DNA from: Macrosoma leucophasiata
Taxonomy: Eukaryota; Arthropoda; Insecta; Lepidoptera; Hedylidae
Reading direction: 5' to 3'
Assembly: GCA_036365455.1 (NCBI GenBank)
Contig: JAWQUS010000017.1
Location: forward strand, 8,308,001-8,372,000
DNA: 64,000 bases
The translations under genes were made by a program, and so were the position numbers. The notes under the pieces are model-generated. The model was not told the DNA's origin. It did no database searches and worked only from the letters and a program-made list of their open reading frames with translations. This document shows positions 34,501 to 46,485 of this stretch, piece by piece (position 1 is the first letter of the stretch; each line of letters opens with the position of its first letter).

Positions 34501-35230
34501 AGTGAAATCACTTGAATATAGATTAAAATGCATAACATCACGCCAAAAGAAATGCTAGTAACACGGTAGTAACTTGTTGTAAAGAGTGTACCTATTGTCA
34601 TCGAGTCGGTAAAGACGTCAGGAACTCGTACCAACTGAAGTATTCCTTCAACGCACCCTTGCTAGCTGTTCGCTTTCTGTTTATATACTGTTTACGTGTA
34701 CGCGAATGTGTCGTGTTTCAACGAATCATCTTCAAACTTTGATTTGTGAACTTCCAAGTGTACTATGTTGTGTGCAGTTGATTATTTATTAGGCACTCAA
34801 ATCTCTTCTAAATAAAGCATGAACATAGTTTAGAGTTAGAGTTCAATACAGGTTAAATATTCTCGTCCATTTTCGATGTTGGACAAGCTAAAGCGGTGTC
34901 AGTGGAACGAGAGTGTAAATATTTTATTAGGAACATTTCTTGCTTTACAGTGCCTGCAGGCGATAAAATCGATTTGTACTACGTTGTTTTAAATGACTAG
35001 GTATGTTGCATGTTAGCTTTATTCTAGAATCTAATTTATTGTTAAAGGATATCAATGAAATCACTTATTCCTAATTATAACTATAAAGTTTATTACAGTA
35101 AATTACTTTTTAAAATAGCACATAAATGAACTTTAAAAATGCATTCCAAACACTGTCACCAATTAAAATACTAATTTAAAAAGTTATGCATAAAGTTGGT
35201 TCACATTAGAACCTATTTGTTCAATATTAT

Positions 35231-35320
35231 AACATTGATAACTTATATTTTTCTTTAAAAATAAAATATATTTCACAAGCATGTGTTAATGCGAAATAAT
35301 ATAAAACATTGATAACTTAT
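35231..35320. mobile_element. 58-bp SINE-D tail with 16-bp target duplication
   Basis: aacattgataacttat occurs at 35231-35246 and 35305-35320. Between them is only the SINE-D 3' end (35247-35304), matching the tail seen at 33800-33862. This is a 5'-truncated retroposition. Confidence 0.85.
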
Positions 35321-35807
35321 GTATGTCTAAATAAAATAATTCATAATTCTCCCAGCACACCGGATGTTAATATGTTTCATCCCGACGAACTTTGCACGCA
35401 ATGGAGAGCGTGAAGAAGTGGTTGGCAGACCGTAAAGGGAAGAAGAATGGATTATACGTACATTACAGCCCTCCAAAATGTATGTTTTTCTAACTGTTCT
35501 CAATGACGTTTTACAAATGAACACGTAATACGCCAATATAATTCCACTAAAAAACCAGCGTTAAATTATTTAAATAATACAATATTAAATGTGTTGAATA
35601 AAAGCGATGGACAATTACGATGGTATTTGATGTGGTGGATAATACCTACAAGACAATCTCCGAACAAATATACAGGTTTTACCAACTTTTTTGGGGGACA
35701 AGGGAACAAAAGAGAAAAGCGAAGAATCGCGGTAAACGCGTCTAGTAAAACGTCACTGATTGCAATGCATTATTTTTTAGGTACATTATAAAATAAGGGG
35801 TCGGGGC

Positions 35808-35960
35808 AAGACTACCCCACCACCTACAAGTGGAGGAGAATTGTTCCATTAGTGCAGTTAGTCAACCGAACAATTGCGGACAAACGTGATCGCCATGGGT
35901 GGCGATTATGGCATATTCTCCCCATAATGACGCACAGCCCTGTTGTGGGCATCGTTGGGA
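35808..35960 (-). repeat. Family F copy
   Basis: On the minus strand cccacaacagggctgtgcgt, then gaatatgccataatcgccac and attctcctccacttgtaggt. It matches 47785-48060. Confidence 0.6.
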
Positions 35961-36845
35961 AGGCTTTTGTTCAGCTGTGGATGTCTCTCCGCTGAAGTGA
36001 TGATGATGACATTAGAAAATTAGTGTCATGGCCGATACATGACCGGACATTGCTTCTTTTCTCTATTGTTTTTTTTCCTGTTACTTACATGCACTTAAAC
36101 GTCACATTACGTCATAACGGTATAATTCGCAATAAGGTGGAGATAATTCGTTTGCTTATTGTAGGCATAATAATAATTCAATCAACACGTGAAATAAATT
36201 TATTTTCTACGACCATAAACTAAAAGTAGATAAGCGTCATTTTATCTATTTATCTTCTTATATATATTTATATATATATATATACAACATGTAACGGGAA
36301 TAATGCACACTATTTAATACCTCAATAAGAATATCGAGCTTTAATCATAATACATGAAGTGAAATTACATAATTACGTGTTTAAGTATTTAACATTTTTT
36401 ATTTAAGAAATAATTTGTCCTCTATTTGTACGAACAGTATGCACACCCTATGCATAAGTATGCATAGGATATCTATGTCACAAGTGCGTAGTACGCAAGT
36501 TACGCTACAAGTGATGAAGCGTAACTTGCGTACCCTTATTTAACACTCGCTAGTAATAAGATTAATTTTTTTTTCCACTATTTTAATTTATTAAATTATT
36601 ATTTATAATAAAATGCACGTCTCAACGAGTTCTAATAAACTTGTTTAGACTAGCAACTTTTTTGGATAGACGTTAGTCTCATTTCGTTCGTATTGACTGT
36701 TCACCAAATAGGTGACCATAATTTCCTTAATTTTAATTAACTTTGGGACAAAATATTACCTATATCAAAAATGTCTTAAATCGATTCGGTTATCGATTCT
36801 GAACTAACTAGTTTCGGGTTGAACATCCAATCCTGTTACACGTTG
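35961..36845. other. No recognisable gene; short (TA)n tract
   Basis: AT-rich, with a TA-rich simple repeat at about 36257-36283. An inverted pair gcgtagtacgcaagttacgc / gaagcgtaacttgcgtac sits at about 36485-36533. Confidence 0.4.
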
Positions 36846-36849
36846 TATA

Positions 36850-37095
36850 TATATAAATCAATTGCTGTTCGTAAGTCTCGCTAAAACTCGAGAAAGGCTG
36901 GACCGATTTGGCAAATTTTGGTTTTGAATGTATTTGGGATTCCAGGGAAGGTTTAAAAGGTAAGAAAATATGAAAAAATTTAAGGAAAATACTTAAAAAC
37001 ACAATTTCTTTTAAGTTCTTTAAGTTCTTATCTATCAAACCTTTGACACATTATTTCATTGTGAGGCAATACGAAGTTTGCCGGGACATCTAGTC
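36850..37095 (-). repeat. Family E copy
   Basis: Inverse of 20883-21128: agtctcgctaaaactcgaga, then gctggaccgatttggc, ending in aatacgaagtttgccgg. Confidence 0.65.
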
Positions 37096-38210
37096 ATGGA
37101 TAAAATGGGTCACGTGATACGACCACGTAGTCATATCAATCGGGTCATGGACACTTAAGTGTCCTCACAATATAAATATAATATTAGTTCATATTATAAA
37201 TTTTATTTTATTGATAGGGTTGAGGACAGAGAAAATTTATATTGCTTTTGTGAAATATTTTTAATTTGCTTAAATTCGAAATTACTGTGATATTGAGCAT
37301 GCACACGTTTGCCTTAATATTAAGCAAGTTAGTTAATTTTATTTATCCGTCTAACCGTTTCTAAATCAAAACAGCAGTAAATGTTCCATTATCAATTTTT
37401 GCCCTACCCATGTTTTGAATTCGGAAGCTGTCTGCTTACACCCTGTATAGGGTAAACAATGCATTCATCAATCAAAAAACAACTACAAACCACAACAGAC
37501 CCAGTCCCTAGTCCCCAGCTCCAGTTCACGAGTATGATGCATGTGATAGCCATTGCTCTCCTCGACCATAGCGAGGTATGGCAGCAAGCACAATTCTTAT
37601 GTTACACAAAAATAATATTGACGTCGGCCGCAATAGGTATGCTGTGAAAGTAACTAAAATAAACTAAACAAGCCATCTCCCCGTCAGTCAACAGTCTTAT
37701 CTTTTTCTTGCACTTATAAGTGCATGAGGCGGACTTAATGCTATGAAGCATTCTCGACTATGAAGCATTCTCTACAATACTTCCAGAGCAAAGCAGACTT
37801 GTGTTGAGAAAATAAAATATGTTGGTACATTTATCTTTTTTGTATTTTTTTTTTGAGAATTGAGCTTTGAGCATTGAGAATTAAGTTATAAAATAAATGA
37901 TTTAATAACCATAATGACATTAATAAAATTACATATATTATTAATGCAATGTCTATAATACACTTTTACTGCAAATGCTGCTGAGCTTAGTCCAGTACCT
38001 GAACTGGTAATATCGTATCGATAGCCCATTGCAATTTAGCATCCACGGTAATGCCAATAAATACCGTGTAGTCTACTAACCTTAATACTTATTTATTTAA
38101 TACCTTAATACTTAGCTGGTGTCCACTTGTTTCACGATATATAAATGTATTTGATATTTTTACAAATTCTTCAAATACCTATAGTTACAATATTAGACCT
38201 ATTTCAACTA
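37096..38210. other. No recognisable gene
   Basis: AT-rich intergenic sequence. The longest open frames have no motif support. Confidence 0.4.
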
Positions 38211-38214
38211 GCTT

Positions 38215-38445
38215 AAACATCAAGCAAAGTAAATAGCGTAAACAAAAAACAAGCGCTAAAATTACAGCAAACTTTAAGCAAAAAAATAAGCGTTGAGAGA
38301 CTAGTGTTAGAATGAATGAAGCGTCCATTACATAGCCTGATGAATGTCGGATAGTCGCGTGCCTGTCGCGGCACATTTCCTGATTTCGGACGTCGGCACC
38401 CCTGTTCGTAATACGCCGTGACATTTCACGAGGACTTAACTATTC
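38215..38445. repeat. Direct repeat, first member
   Basis: Shares gtcgcggcac, then ggacgtcggcacccctgttc and aggactt with 38990-39125. The two copies lie on either side of the SINE-C copy. Confidence 0.55.
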
Positions 38446-38570
38446 CGCACGCAATAATCGTTTGTCAATAAATTAATATTTAAATGCGCGAAGCTCGTAC
38501 CGTTTCATTTACTCGAATTCTAAATTCTTTATTTTTTAACAAATATGTTGCAGGTTTTTACTTCTTTACT

Positions 38571-38897
38571 GTCTCAGTAGCCTAGTGGTAGCAGGCCACT
38601 ACTACAACGCTGGGATCCTGGGTTCGATTCCCGGGTCGGGGGATATTAGAGGTAACGGTGAAAATCCTTTACTTCTGGTTATATTGGGATTTTTCTATTT
38701 TCGGAAGTTTCCTAGTACCTCGAAGTTTGGTTATGTGCCCGAAGATGTCAATAGGCTCGCCACCTGTTACATGGGCCAAAACGTTACCGGCGAATCGTGG
38801 GTGTTTGCATGTATGATTGAATGCATGCATTTATCTCTGACTACTCCTTCGGGGATTACAGGCGTGATGTTACGTTTACATACTTCTATTAACTTCT
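38571..38897 (+). mobile_element. SINE-C, most complete copy (tRNA-derived)
   Basis: A tRNA-like head at 38571-38640 (box A tagcctagtggtagcagg, box B gggttcgattccc) is followed by a body with cctcgaagtttggttatgtg and cctgttacatgggccaaaac. The tail has a tacaggcgtgatgtta segment related to RTE 3' ends. Confidence 0.72.
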
Positions 38898-38989
38898 ATT
38901 TTTAAAATATTTTGGGACTCCATAGGACATATTTTGCCTATGAAGCTCTATCACAATAATCGCAAATAACTTATTCAACCCTAACTTCA

Positions 38990-39125
38990 ACATCAAACAA
39001 ACTAGTAAATAACGTACCTAAACAAAGAGGCATGAAGTCGTGTGCATGTCGCGGCACGTTGCCTGATGTCGGACGTTAGCACCCCTGTTCGTAATGCGCC
39101 ATGTGACATACCACTAGGACTTCGC
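38990..39125. repeat. Direct repeat, second member
   Basis: Matches the second half of 38215-38445 (gcatgtcgcggcac, then gacgttagcacccctgttcg). Confidence 0.55.
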
Positions 39126-39149
39126 AGATTTTCGCGAGCTTCGTTTCGT

Positions 39150-39285
39150 ACATTGTAGAAATTATATTTGCGGATTTTAGGTATTCATTGTAGAAATTAT
39201 ATTTGCGGTAGTTGGAAAGCGGCCGAAACGTCGGGTATGAGAGGAAGTTGCGAGAAAATCCGCAAATATAATTTCTACTAATAAA
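39150..39285. repeat. Three copies of a 20-nt motif, one inverted
   Basis: gtagaaattatatttgcgg occurs at about 39157 and 39191 and inverted at about 39259. The segment between the second and third contains ggccgaaacgtcgggtatga. Probably an end of a DNA transposon family. Confidence 0.5.
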
Positions 39286-39584
39286 CGATAAATATTTTAT
39301 TACCGGACTCATTTTTCAATATAGCTAATATGTATACTCGTGCCAAATTACAGCTTTCTAGTATTAATAGTCTACGAGCATAGCTGCGCACAGACAGACG
39401 AACAGGCGGATGGACATGGCGAAACCATAACGGCCTTATAGTAGGCGATGGCACCCTAAGAAGTATCTTACCACTTGTACCTTGCATGGTGAAGTAGCTT
39501 ACCAGAAGTAGCTTGCATGTGTTAATAATAAAGTTTTGAGATTTCATATTTACCTTAGCTAATCCTCTGTTATGTATGATGTAT

Positions 39585-39946
39585 GAAGCGCGCATGGCCC
39601 AGCGGCTGGTGTAGATCGTAAGCGATCTGCTCGGTTAAGCACTACGGGCGCGGTCGGGTAGTGTGATGGGTGACCGCTAGTGGCAAATTAAATGCGCGTT
39701 TCCGTGCTTCGGAGGGCACGTTAAGCCGTCGGTCCCGGTTGCTATCGATGGATAGCAGTCGTTAAACCTTGTCGGAGGCCTTATGGGCGGTTTGAAAACA
39801 TCCGACAGTGGGTTGGCCACTAACCCACCCACCTCCACCAATCCGCATTGGAGCAGCGTGGTGGAGTAAGCTCCAGGCCTCCCAAAAAGGGGAGAGACTC
39901 GTGCCCAGCAGTGGGACGTATAATGGGTTGCCATTATTATTATTAT
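39585..39946 (+). mobile_element. 5S-SINE copy 4
   Basis: A full plus-oriented copy: gaagcgcgcatggcccagcg head, core with ggttaagcactacgggcgcg and gatgggtgaccgctagtggc, tail cccagcagtgggacgtataa, gggttgcc and (att)4-5. Confidence 0.85.
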
Positions 39947-39959
39947 GTCTCTCGTCAGC

Positions 39960-41680
39960 ACGGGGTCCAATTTGAACCCCGGACCTTTGTCAGGCTTGCG
40001 CGGGGACATGGGGGGTCCAACACGTAGAGGCCCTTTCGAGAATTTTGATCTACTTTGTAATGGGTTATATTCGGCGGGACCTCTCTCTGGCTGCATCAAT
40101 AGTTAATACAGACACAGACAGACCCCGCAGAATTATTATTATTATCCTCTGTTAGGTACGAGTAGGTATATAAAGGGCAAATGGTAACTGCAGGTGCGTC
40201 TGTTTAACCTTTTGGAGAAATATAGTTGCTCTATTTGGCCTAGGGTTCGTTTTAAATTACAGCGAGGACAAACACATCTTTGAAATTAGTTGACAACGCG
40301 TGTGCGTAGACCGTTATGTTTCGACACGTTCGTGGTTCATAGTTTTTAATTTTTCTGTAAACGAAATTCAATTAGAACATATTATTATCTTAACAACCTC
40401 TAATAAGATTGTGGGCATACCCACCGTGCCCACAATACTGAATGGCCTGACAATGGCCTGACATATCATCACATAAGAACTAAGTATACCTAATCATCAG
40501 TCGACACTAATTCAACACTAATACGTGCGGGTGCGATACTTAATTAAGTTTGTTTGTGACAAATAGTCACAAATGTTTATCATTATCATGTTGACAAGTA
40601 ATATTAGCGAAAAACATGTACTCCGGTTCATATGCGGTGGTAAGCGATACGGGTTTTAATGACCCGCACCTAAAGATAGGAGGGGAAAGGAAAACAAACG
40701 GTAGATGTTTTATGATGTTACGCTCAACAGTCTAGAGATAATACGAGTATTATCTGTATGTTATAAATAGTGACGTTAAAAAATAGACAATTTTCGTAGT
40801 TGTTGCAAGAAATATTGATGAAACTAGATGAAACATTTTTTTATGTAACGTATACGACAAACAAGTATGAAGTTCACGTAAATGTTAAGTAATGGCTGCA
40901 ACATATAGATATATACACAAAAACCAGAGGTAAAGATGCAGATGCGTTGCCATCCCTGAGACTTTAGCTGTTATTAATAAATTATTTCTCTGTAATAGTT
41001 TTTACGGGTTCATGCATTTCATAATTAAATCTAGGTAGGTAGTATATCCCTTTTTGAGCTAGGTACAATATCTAGAAATTATTACGAAAAAAAGTATTTT
41101 TTTAAGTTAATTTTATGTCAATAAACAGTGTATGTACTTCAAAGTTCATAATATTTGATATAGAACTTTTTGCAAGTTTTATTACAAATATTTTATCTTA
41201 CTTTTTGGGAGGCACGGCAATGCCCCCGCCAAGTTGAGCAAAAGAAGGGCAAAGCCGTAATTTATTTTACCAACATAGTGTAATATTCTGATAGAACGGT
41301 CAACTAACAAAATAATAAAGGTATGATTTTCCAGTTAGGTTCATGAGTCCTATTTTATAATGGCATAGTATAATGACATTTCTTGGATGCATTTAAAATT
41401 CTGTGGGTGCGCATAACTTTCACAATCGGAAGAAAATACAATATCGTTTACATCACGACCAGAAAATGCAACGTTAAGCTCTGATGCAGATTTTCACCAA
41501 ACGACATCGACACGATTTTGATGCGTTTCTCATTGATATAGGGTTTTTTGTATATCAATGGCGTTTCCACTACAGTTTATATTATGAACGTAGCTTGTAG
41601 TAGGTACCTATACAGTTTAAGCGCATTGACGTCTCTGGGCACATTATAAACAATCGGCGGTGACAGTGGGACACTTACGA
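39960..41680. other. No recognisable gene; partial SINE-A
   Basis: Intergenic. A SINE-A 3'-half remnant (inverted) lies at about 40870-40965 (aatggctgcaacat, then agatgcgttgccat). Nothing else is recognised. Confidence 0.4.
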
Positions 41681-41689
41681 AAAAAAATT

Positions 41690-41795
41690 AAACCTCAAAA
41701 GGATTTAATCCTCGACCCGGGGATTGAACTCATAACCCTAACGTAGCAGTAGGGGCCCGCTACCACCAGGCTTGACTACTGCGGCTGTTAATTTA
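41690..41795 (-). repeat. tRNA-like SINE head
   Basis: On the minus strand cagtagtcaagcctggtggt (box-A-like) and gagttcaatccccgggtcga (box-B-like). The fold is incomplete. Probably a SINE remnant. Confidence 0.45.
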
Positions 41796-42054
41796 AACAT
41801 TTATTCACAAAATTATTTGACGTATGGTGGGACGGTAGGTATGCGTAAAAATTTTGAACGAAGCCAGGGAGACTCGCTAGTATTAAATATATCAATTTAT
41901 ACTTGGAAGACCTTACTTAAAAGCGTGTATAACAAGTAACAACACGTATATGGCCACCAGCTTATGACCAAATCGACCTTCGCGTGACCCGAGAAAAATA
42001 TTTACATAATCAAGTTGAGCATTTCTTGCAGCTCATTTCTAATTTAATATTAAC

Positions 42055-42367
42055 CATAGAGCAACTCGGGTCACCGGCCGCGGCGGTCCGGAGAAGATTA
42101 GCCATACCGTTTATTACCGACGCAAAACAGTCTGTCATTTTTTGCGGTGGGAAATACGTGTGACACACACACACTACAAAAATCGTCTATTACTACGAAA
42201 CGCACACCTTGATTTTAACAAAATACATAAACAATTTCACGCACATATTAAAACATCTAGGCGACAGGCATAAGAACACCTGTGCTTGTACTTTGACAGA
42301 GGGGAAAGCCTGCATATGGCTACCGCCGCACCGGTCCGCCGCGGCCGGTGGCCCGTGTTGCTCTATG
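42055..42367. mobile_element. MITE with 35-bp TIRs, hAT-like
   Basis: The left end catagagcaactcgggtcac and the inverted right end catagagcaacacgggccac continue as accggccgcggcgg on both sides. The element is 313 bp. Flanking octamers atattaac and acataaac agree at 6 of 8 positions, as expected for a decayed 8-bp duplication. Confidence 0.75.
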
Positions 42368-42721
42368 ACATAAACATTTACCCGGTTAGACTTCAAAAGC
42401 TGCCAAACATAATTGTTCACTGCGCCATTTTATTGTGACTGCATTTAGTGTACCTAAAAATACTTGGAATTTCGAAATGGGGACGTGCGAGGTGTGAAGT
42501 GACGGTCCGCTTTACCGTTCCTTTTTCATCTATTGATTCATGAAGGTTACATTGTTGGTAAGTGAACACTGTAGCTTATAGATATCTACAAAAACAAAAG
42601 ATCTCAATGCAGATCCGTTGCCCCTGATCCATAACATTATTTTACTAGATATATCTGAAATAATGTAGGTACTTACCTAATCTGTATTATATTACCCTAA
42701 CAAGAATTGCTGAACACTATC

Positions 42722-43245
42722 ATGCGTCTCAGTAGTCTAGTAATAGAAAGCCGGTTCCGGGCTCAGTTTCCGGTCAGGGGAAAATTATAACACTTTTTTT
42801 TTTTAATGTAATTGAAGTGGCAAACAAGCATGCAGTTCACATTGATGTTAAGTGATGACTGCAGCCTATAGACACCCACACAAAGACCAAGGTCAAAATG
42901 CAAATGCGTTACCACTCCTGAGGCCTAAGGTGTTATGCCTCTGTGCCGGAAATTACAGGGCCGTACATTACCACCTGACCGGAACACGATAGTGCTGAAC
43001 ACTATCATTTAGCGGCAAGTAAATCAGGTAATGCGGTGGTGCCTACGCCCGCGAGCTCCGTCACTGGAGCTCTACCACCTAAAAAGTTTTCGTTGGTTGC
43101 TTAAGTGGTACTCTCGGAGTTTGGTTAAGCTCTGAGATATTTACAGGCTCGCTATCTTTTACACGAGTAGCTGGCAAATAGTTAAGGTTTTGCTCGTATG
43201 CTTGAATGCATTTCCCTCTGCTTACCTCTTAGATTCGGTATTGAA
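42722..43245 (+). mobile_element. SINE-C copy interrupted by SINE-A
   Basis: The SINE-C head (gtctcagtagtctagtaata) is at 42725-42790 and the body resumes at about 43085 (ctcggagtttggttaagctc, then acaggctcgctatc). Between them is a SINE-A. Confidence 0.6.
42793..43080 (-). mobile_element. SINE-A copy inside SINE-C
   Basis: T-run at 42793-42803, then agtggcaaacaagcatgcag, ending ctggagctctaccacc. Close to full length. Confidence 0.75.
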
Positions 43246-43745
43246 GAATTACCAAAGCAGATTATGTAATTAACTCCTTGATTACTACTAAGAACTTTCA
43301 CTTGGAAAACAATTAAAAATCACGAAATGATATTAACTCCACGTTATGCTCTACATACCAGTTAATTCATCTTTAACGATATAAAATTAACAGATAGAAT
43401 AAGTAATTCATAGCTAAATGCGACCATGGATACTTTATTGAATCTTTTTTTAAGCTTTACATATTTTCATATCACTACCAGTAGCGGGAGGAGCATTTGA
43501 ATAGCCAGAAGGGTAAAATTAAAATCAAATAAAAGCAAGCTGTGTGCTTTTTTAAGGCAAGGAACCCACTTATTATAATCTTCTCCAGACCGAAATTCTG
43601 CCACGGCGGCCAATCCCAGCGAAAATTAGCTAACTGCGCAGGAGATATTAAAGTGTACAAATTTATGCGCAAACACAGATGCACTCGCTATTCTCTAACT
43701 CTTATACGGTTTTACGTTCGCTCCGAGGCACCAGAACCTCCTACT

Positions 43746-44012
43746 GGTGGTAGAGCTCCAGTGGCGGAGCTCGCGGGCGTAGGCACCACCGCATTACCTA
43801 TTATACTTGCCGCTAAATGGTAGTGTTCTCTGGTCAGGTGGTAATGTACGGCTCTGTAATTTCCGGCACAGAGGCATAACACCTCAGGCCTCAGGAGTGG
43901 TAATGCATCTGCATTTTGACCTTGGTCTTTGTGTGGGTGTCTATAGGCTGCAGTCATCACTTAACACCAATGTGAACTGCATGCTTGCTTGCCACTTCCA
44001 TTACATAAAAAA
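43746..44012 (+). mobile_element. SINE-A copy
   Basis: ggtggtagagctccagtggc to cttccattacataaaaaa. Near full length; the duplicated gttcagcacta segment seen in other copies is missing. Confidence 0.75.
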
Positions 44013-44684
44013 CAGAGTCCGAGCTTTTACTAGGAATTTCCTAGAAAGCGAAAAAAAAACAAGAACAACTTTTTCCGGTCTGGGGTTCGTTCCTTAGGCT
44101 ACAGAATCGCAATCGTGACCACTGGACCATCGAGACAGGCATACACATAAAATATGTTCCATGTATAATGATACATTGCACATGCGAAGCACACATCCAT
44201 AATTTACTCATCAGAGTTCACTATAATGAAGTAAACATTTTGTCAGACACAATAAGTATAACAAATTATTCAAATACCAATAACGTGTTCACCGTGAATG
44301 ATGTAAGTGGTGTGCCGTCCACCGTCCACCCCTAGTGTAAATATTGAGGGAGGTTCGATGACCAATAGGATGTTCACCTTAAGTGACCTATATGCATGAC
44401 AATGCTCGCTCAATTATTGTGTACCTACACACATTGTAACTCAGTAAATATATTCATGTAGGTAATTGTTCACAAATGTGCCTGATTTAAAAAAGACAAA
44501 CGAACAAATAAATGAACTTTTAGTTGGAAATTTGTTTCAGTTATTTTATTTAACGTAATCAACCTTCTTAATTCGAACTGAAATTGCAACTGGTGAGTGG
44601 AGATGAGCTCTACCTTAATGTAATCTATCTTAATGTAACATGTATTTTGTATTTATTTTACTACCAGATCAAAAAGTTCTAAAT

Positions 44685-45068
44685 TTTTTTTTTTTTTTTT
44701 AATTTATTTATCACCACAATAACCTTAATAACTACACAGTTTAACATAATAAAAACATAAAAGATCGTGAGTGATTATTAAAGTAAATTGTGGGAGACTG
44801 GTGCCTAAACTAAGCAAAGCCTGTATTTCAGGACACCAGCTCTTCCCTCATAAGAAAGGATTACAGAAATTCATGAAGAATACATTGTGCTAATAATAAG
44901 GTAGATTAGGTGGTGGTACATATACAGATATATACCTTTTTTTTTTAAATAGATAAATAAAGTTAAATGTTTCACAAAATAACAAAGGCTAGTGTATAAA
45001 TGAGCGCATGCGTGCGTGAATGTATATGTGTGTGTATGCGTGCGAGCGAGAGTGAGTGAGTGAGTGAA

Positions 45069-45111
<43 letters not shown>

Positions 45112-45345
45112 TATTTTACGATACAATTTCTAGAAGTTTTTCTGTCTTTTGGTAATCTAAAGTTAGTAACCATTTCTTTAGTTTATTTTTACAAATCATT
45201 TTATTGGCTTTAGTTATATTTAATTCTTTGTTGATTTTGTTATTTAGTTTTGGCCCACGAAAACAGTAAAATTTTTGGGCAAAATTAGTCCTTACTTTTT
45301 TAATGTTACAAACAGAAAAATGACGACGAGTTTTAAATTAAACCA
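44685..45345 (-). mobile_element. LINE 3' fragment with poly(A) tail
   Basis: The T-run at 44682-44700 is an inverted A tail. On the minus strand 45300-45119 encodes a reverse-transcriptase C-terminus (VRTNFAQKFYCFRGPKLNNK, then KNKLKKWLLTLDYQKTEKLL, stop). The preceding part is frame-shifted. The family differs from the LINE at 5970. Confidence 0.6.
45073..45110 (+). repeat. (TG)19 microsatellite
   Basis: Uninterrupted TG dinucleotides, preceded by gagtgagtgagtgagtg. It lies in the 3' UTR of the LINE fragment. Confidence 0.95.
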
Positions 45346-46295
45346 GTCATCCTCATCATTAAGTAACTTTAATTTCTTTCTTTCCTTCAACGTGGTTATC
45401 ATTGTGAAAAGTGGCTATCATAGAAAGTCTTAAAATAGAAGATAGGTATAAAACTTTCAAAATAAAGTTTAATTCCGAACAAAGATCGAAGACGTTATAT
45501 TAATAGTTGTCTTTTGTTTTTAAAGCATCTATTTAACAATTTTAGATAGTTCACTGGTAAACTTGTAAGAAAAATAATCAAAATACAAATTCCACAAAAG
45601 TTTTTAAAAAGGTCGCGTGGGCATTCGTCTAATGCCACAATTGACTAAGGACGTGAAAATTATTTGATTGCCCAAACGTGGCAGGTAAATTTCACGTTGA
45701 TTTATTTTGGAGAAATAACAGTAGTTATTTCGGCTTACTTGGTCATAATACCCGGAACTACTCTAATAAATTTGACTAAAACAAGATTTGTTATTGCAAT
45801 GTTCTCAAAAATCTTTAAGTAATGTACAAGCACAGTATAAGTACATACATATCGTTTATCGCCTTTGAAGTTTTGCAATATGACGCCTTCACCCATAAAA
45901 ACCCAAAGGATCATGGCAAGTTTCATACATTGATTTGTACAAAAAAACTTAAAAAAAGGTACAAAATAAACCGCATTAGAAATATTATCTAGGGAACCTA
46001 AAGAACATTTTTTGGTATGTAAATTATTTTTAAATCACCGGAATAAAAATTGTCTTTCCTAACAACAGTAGAAGCACTCCATACTAAAGTTCAAATTCAA
46101 ACTTTTTATTCCGGAGAGTTAAAAATATTTAAGTATCAGGAAATGTTGTTTAGGTTCACTGGATAAAATTTCCATGCTGTTTTACCGTGTACCTTTTTTT
46201 CATTTTTTCTGTACAAATCTTGCCATGATCCCTTATTAAGGTTGTCGCGTTTTTGGTTTTTATTTACGTTGTTTGTAACGCGTCAGTTTACGTTG
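45346..46295. other. No recognisable gene
   Basis: AT-rich sequence without coding motifs. Confidence 0.4.
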
Positions 46296-46299
46296 AACA

Positions 46300-46485
46300 T
46301 ATATAAAAATCCTAAAAACATCACGCTTGTAACATCCCCTAAGGGGTAGGCAGAGTTAAATGCATACATCCGCGATACGCCGGTCACGTTTTGGCCCATG
46401 CAACAGGCGGCGAGCCTGTTGACATCTCCGGGCACTTTACCAAACTTTGAGGTACTGAGAAGCCTCCAGAAAATGGAAGAATCTA
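46300..46485 (-). mobile_element. SINE-C 3' part
   Basis: Inverted: the tail (catcacgcttgtaacatccc, then ctaaggggtaggcagag) comes first, then gttttggcccatgcaacagg and aactttgaggtactgagaag. The tRNA-like head is missing. Confidence 0.65.

Noticed and set aside
38571..38640. Functional tRNA gene
   Set aside because: It has box A and B motifs but no clean acceptor pairing and is followed by the dispersed SINE-C body.
39150..39285. CRISPR-like short repeats
   Set aside because: Only three copies, one inverted, with irregular spacing. Better explained as transposon ends.
39677..40099. 140-codon minus-strand frame
   Set aside because: It runs through the 5S-SINE. A similar open frame at 19266-19571 lies in another copy of the same SINE.
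44871..45173. 100-codon frame with a His-Thr repeat
   Set aside because: The repeat is the translated (TG)n microsatellite in a LINE 3' UTR.
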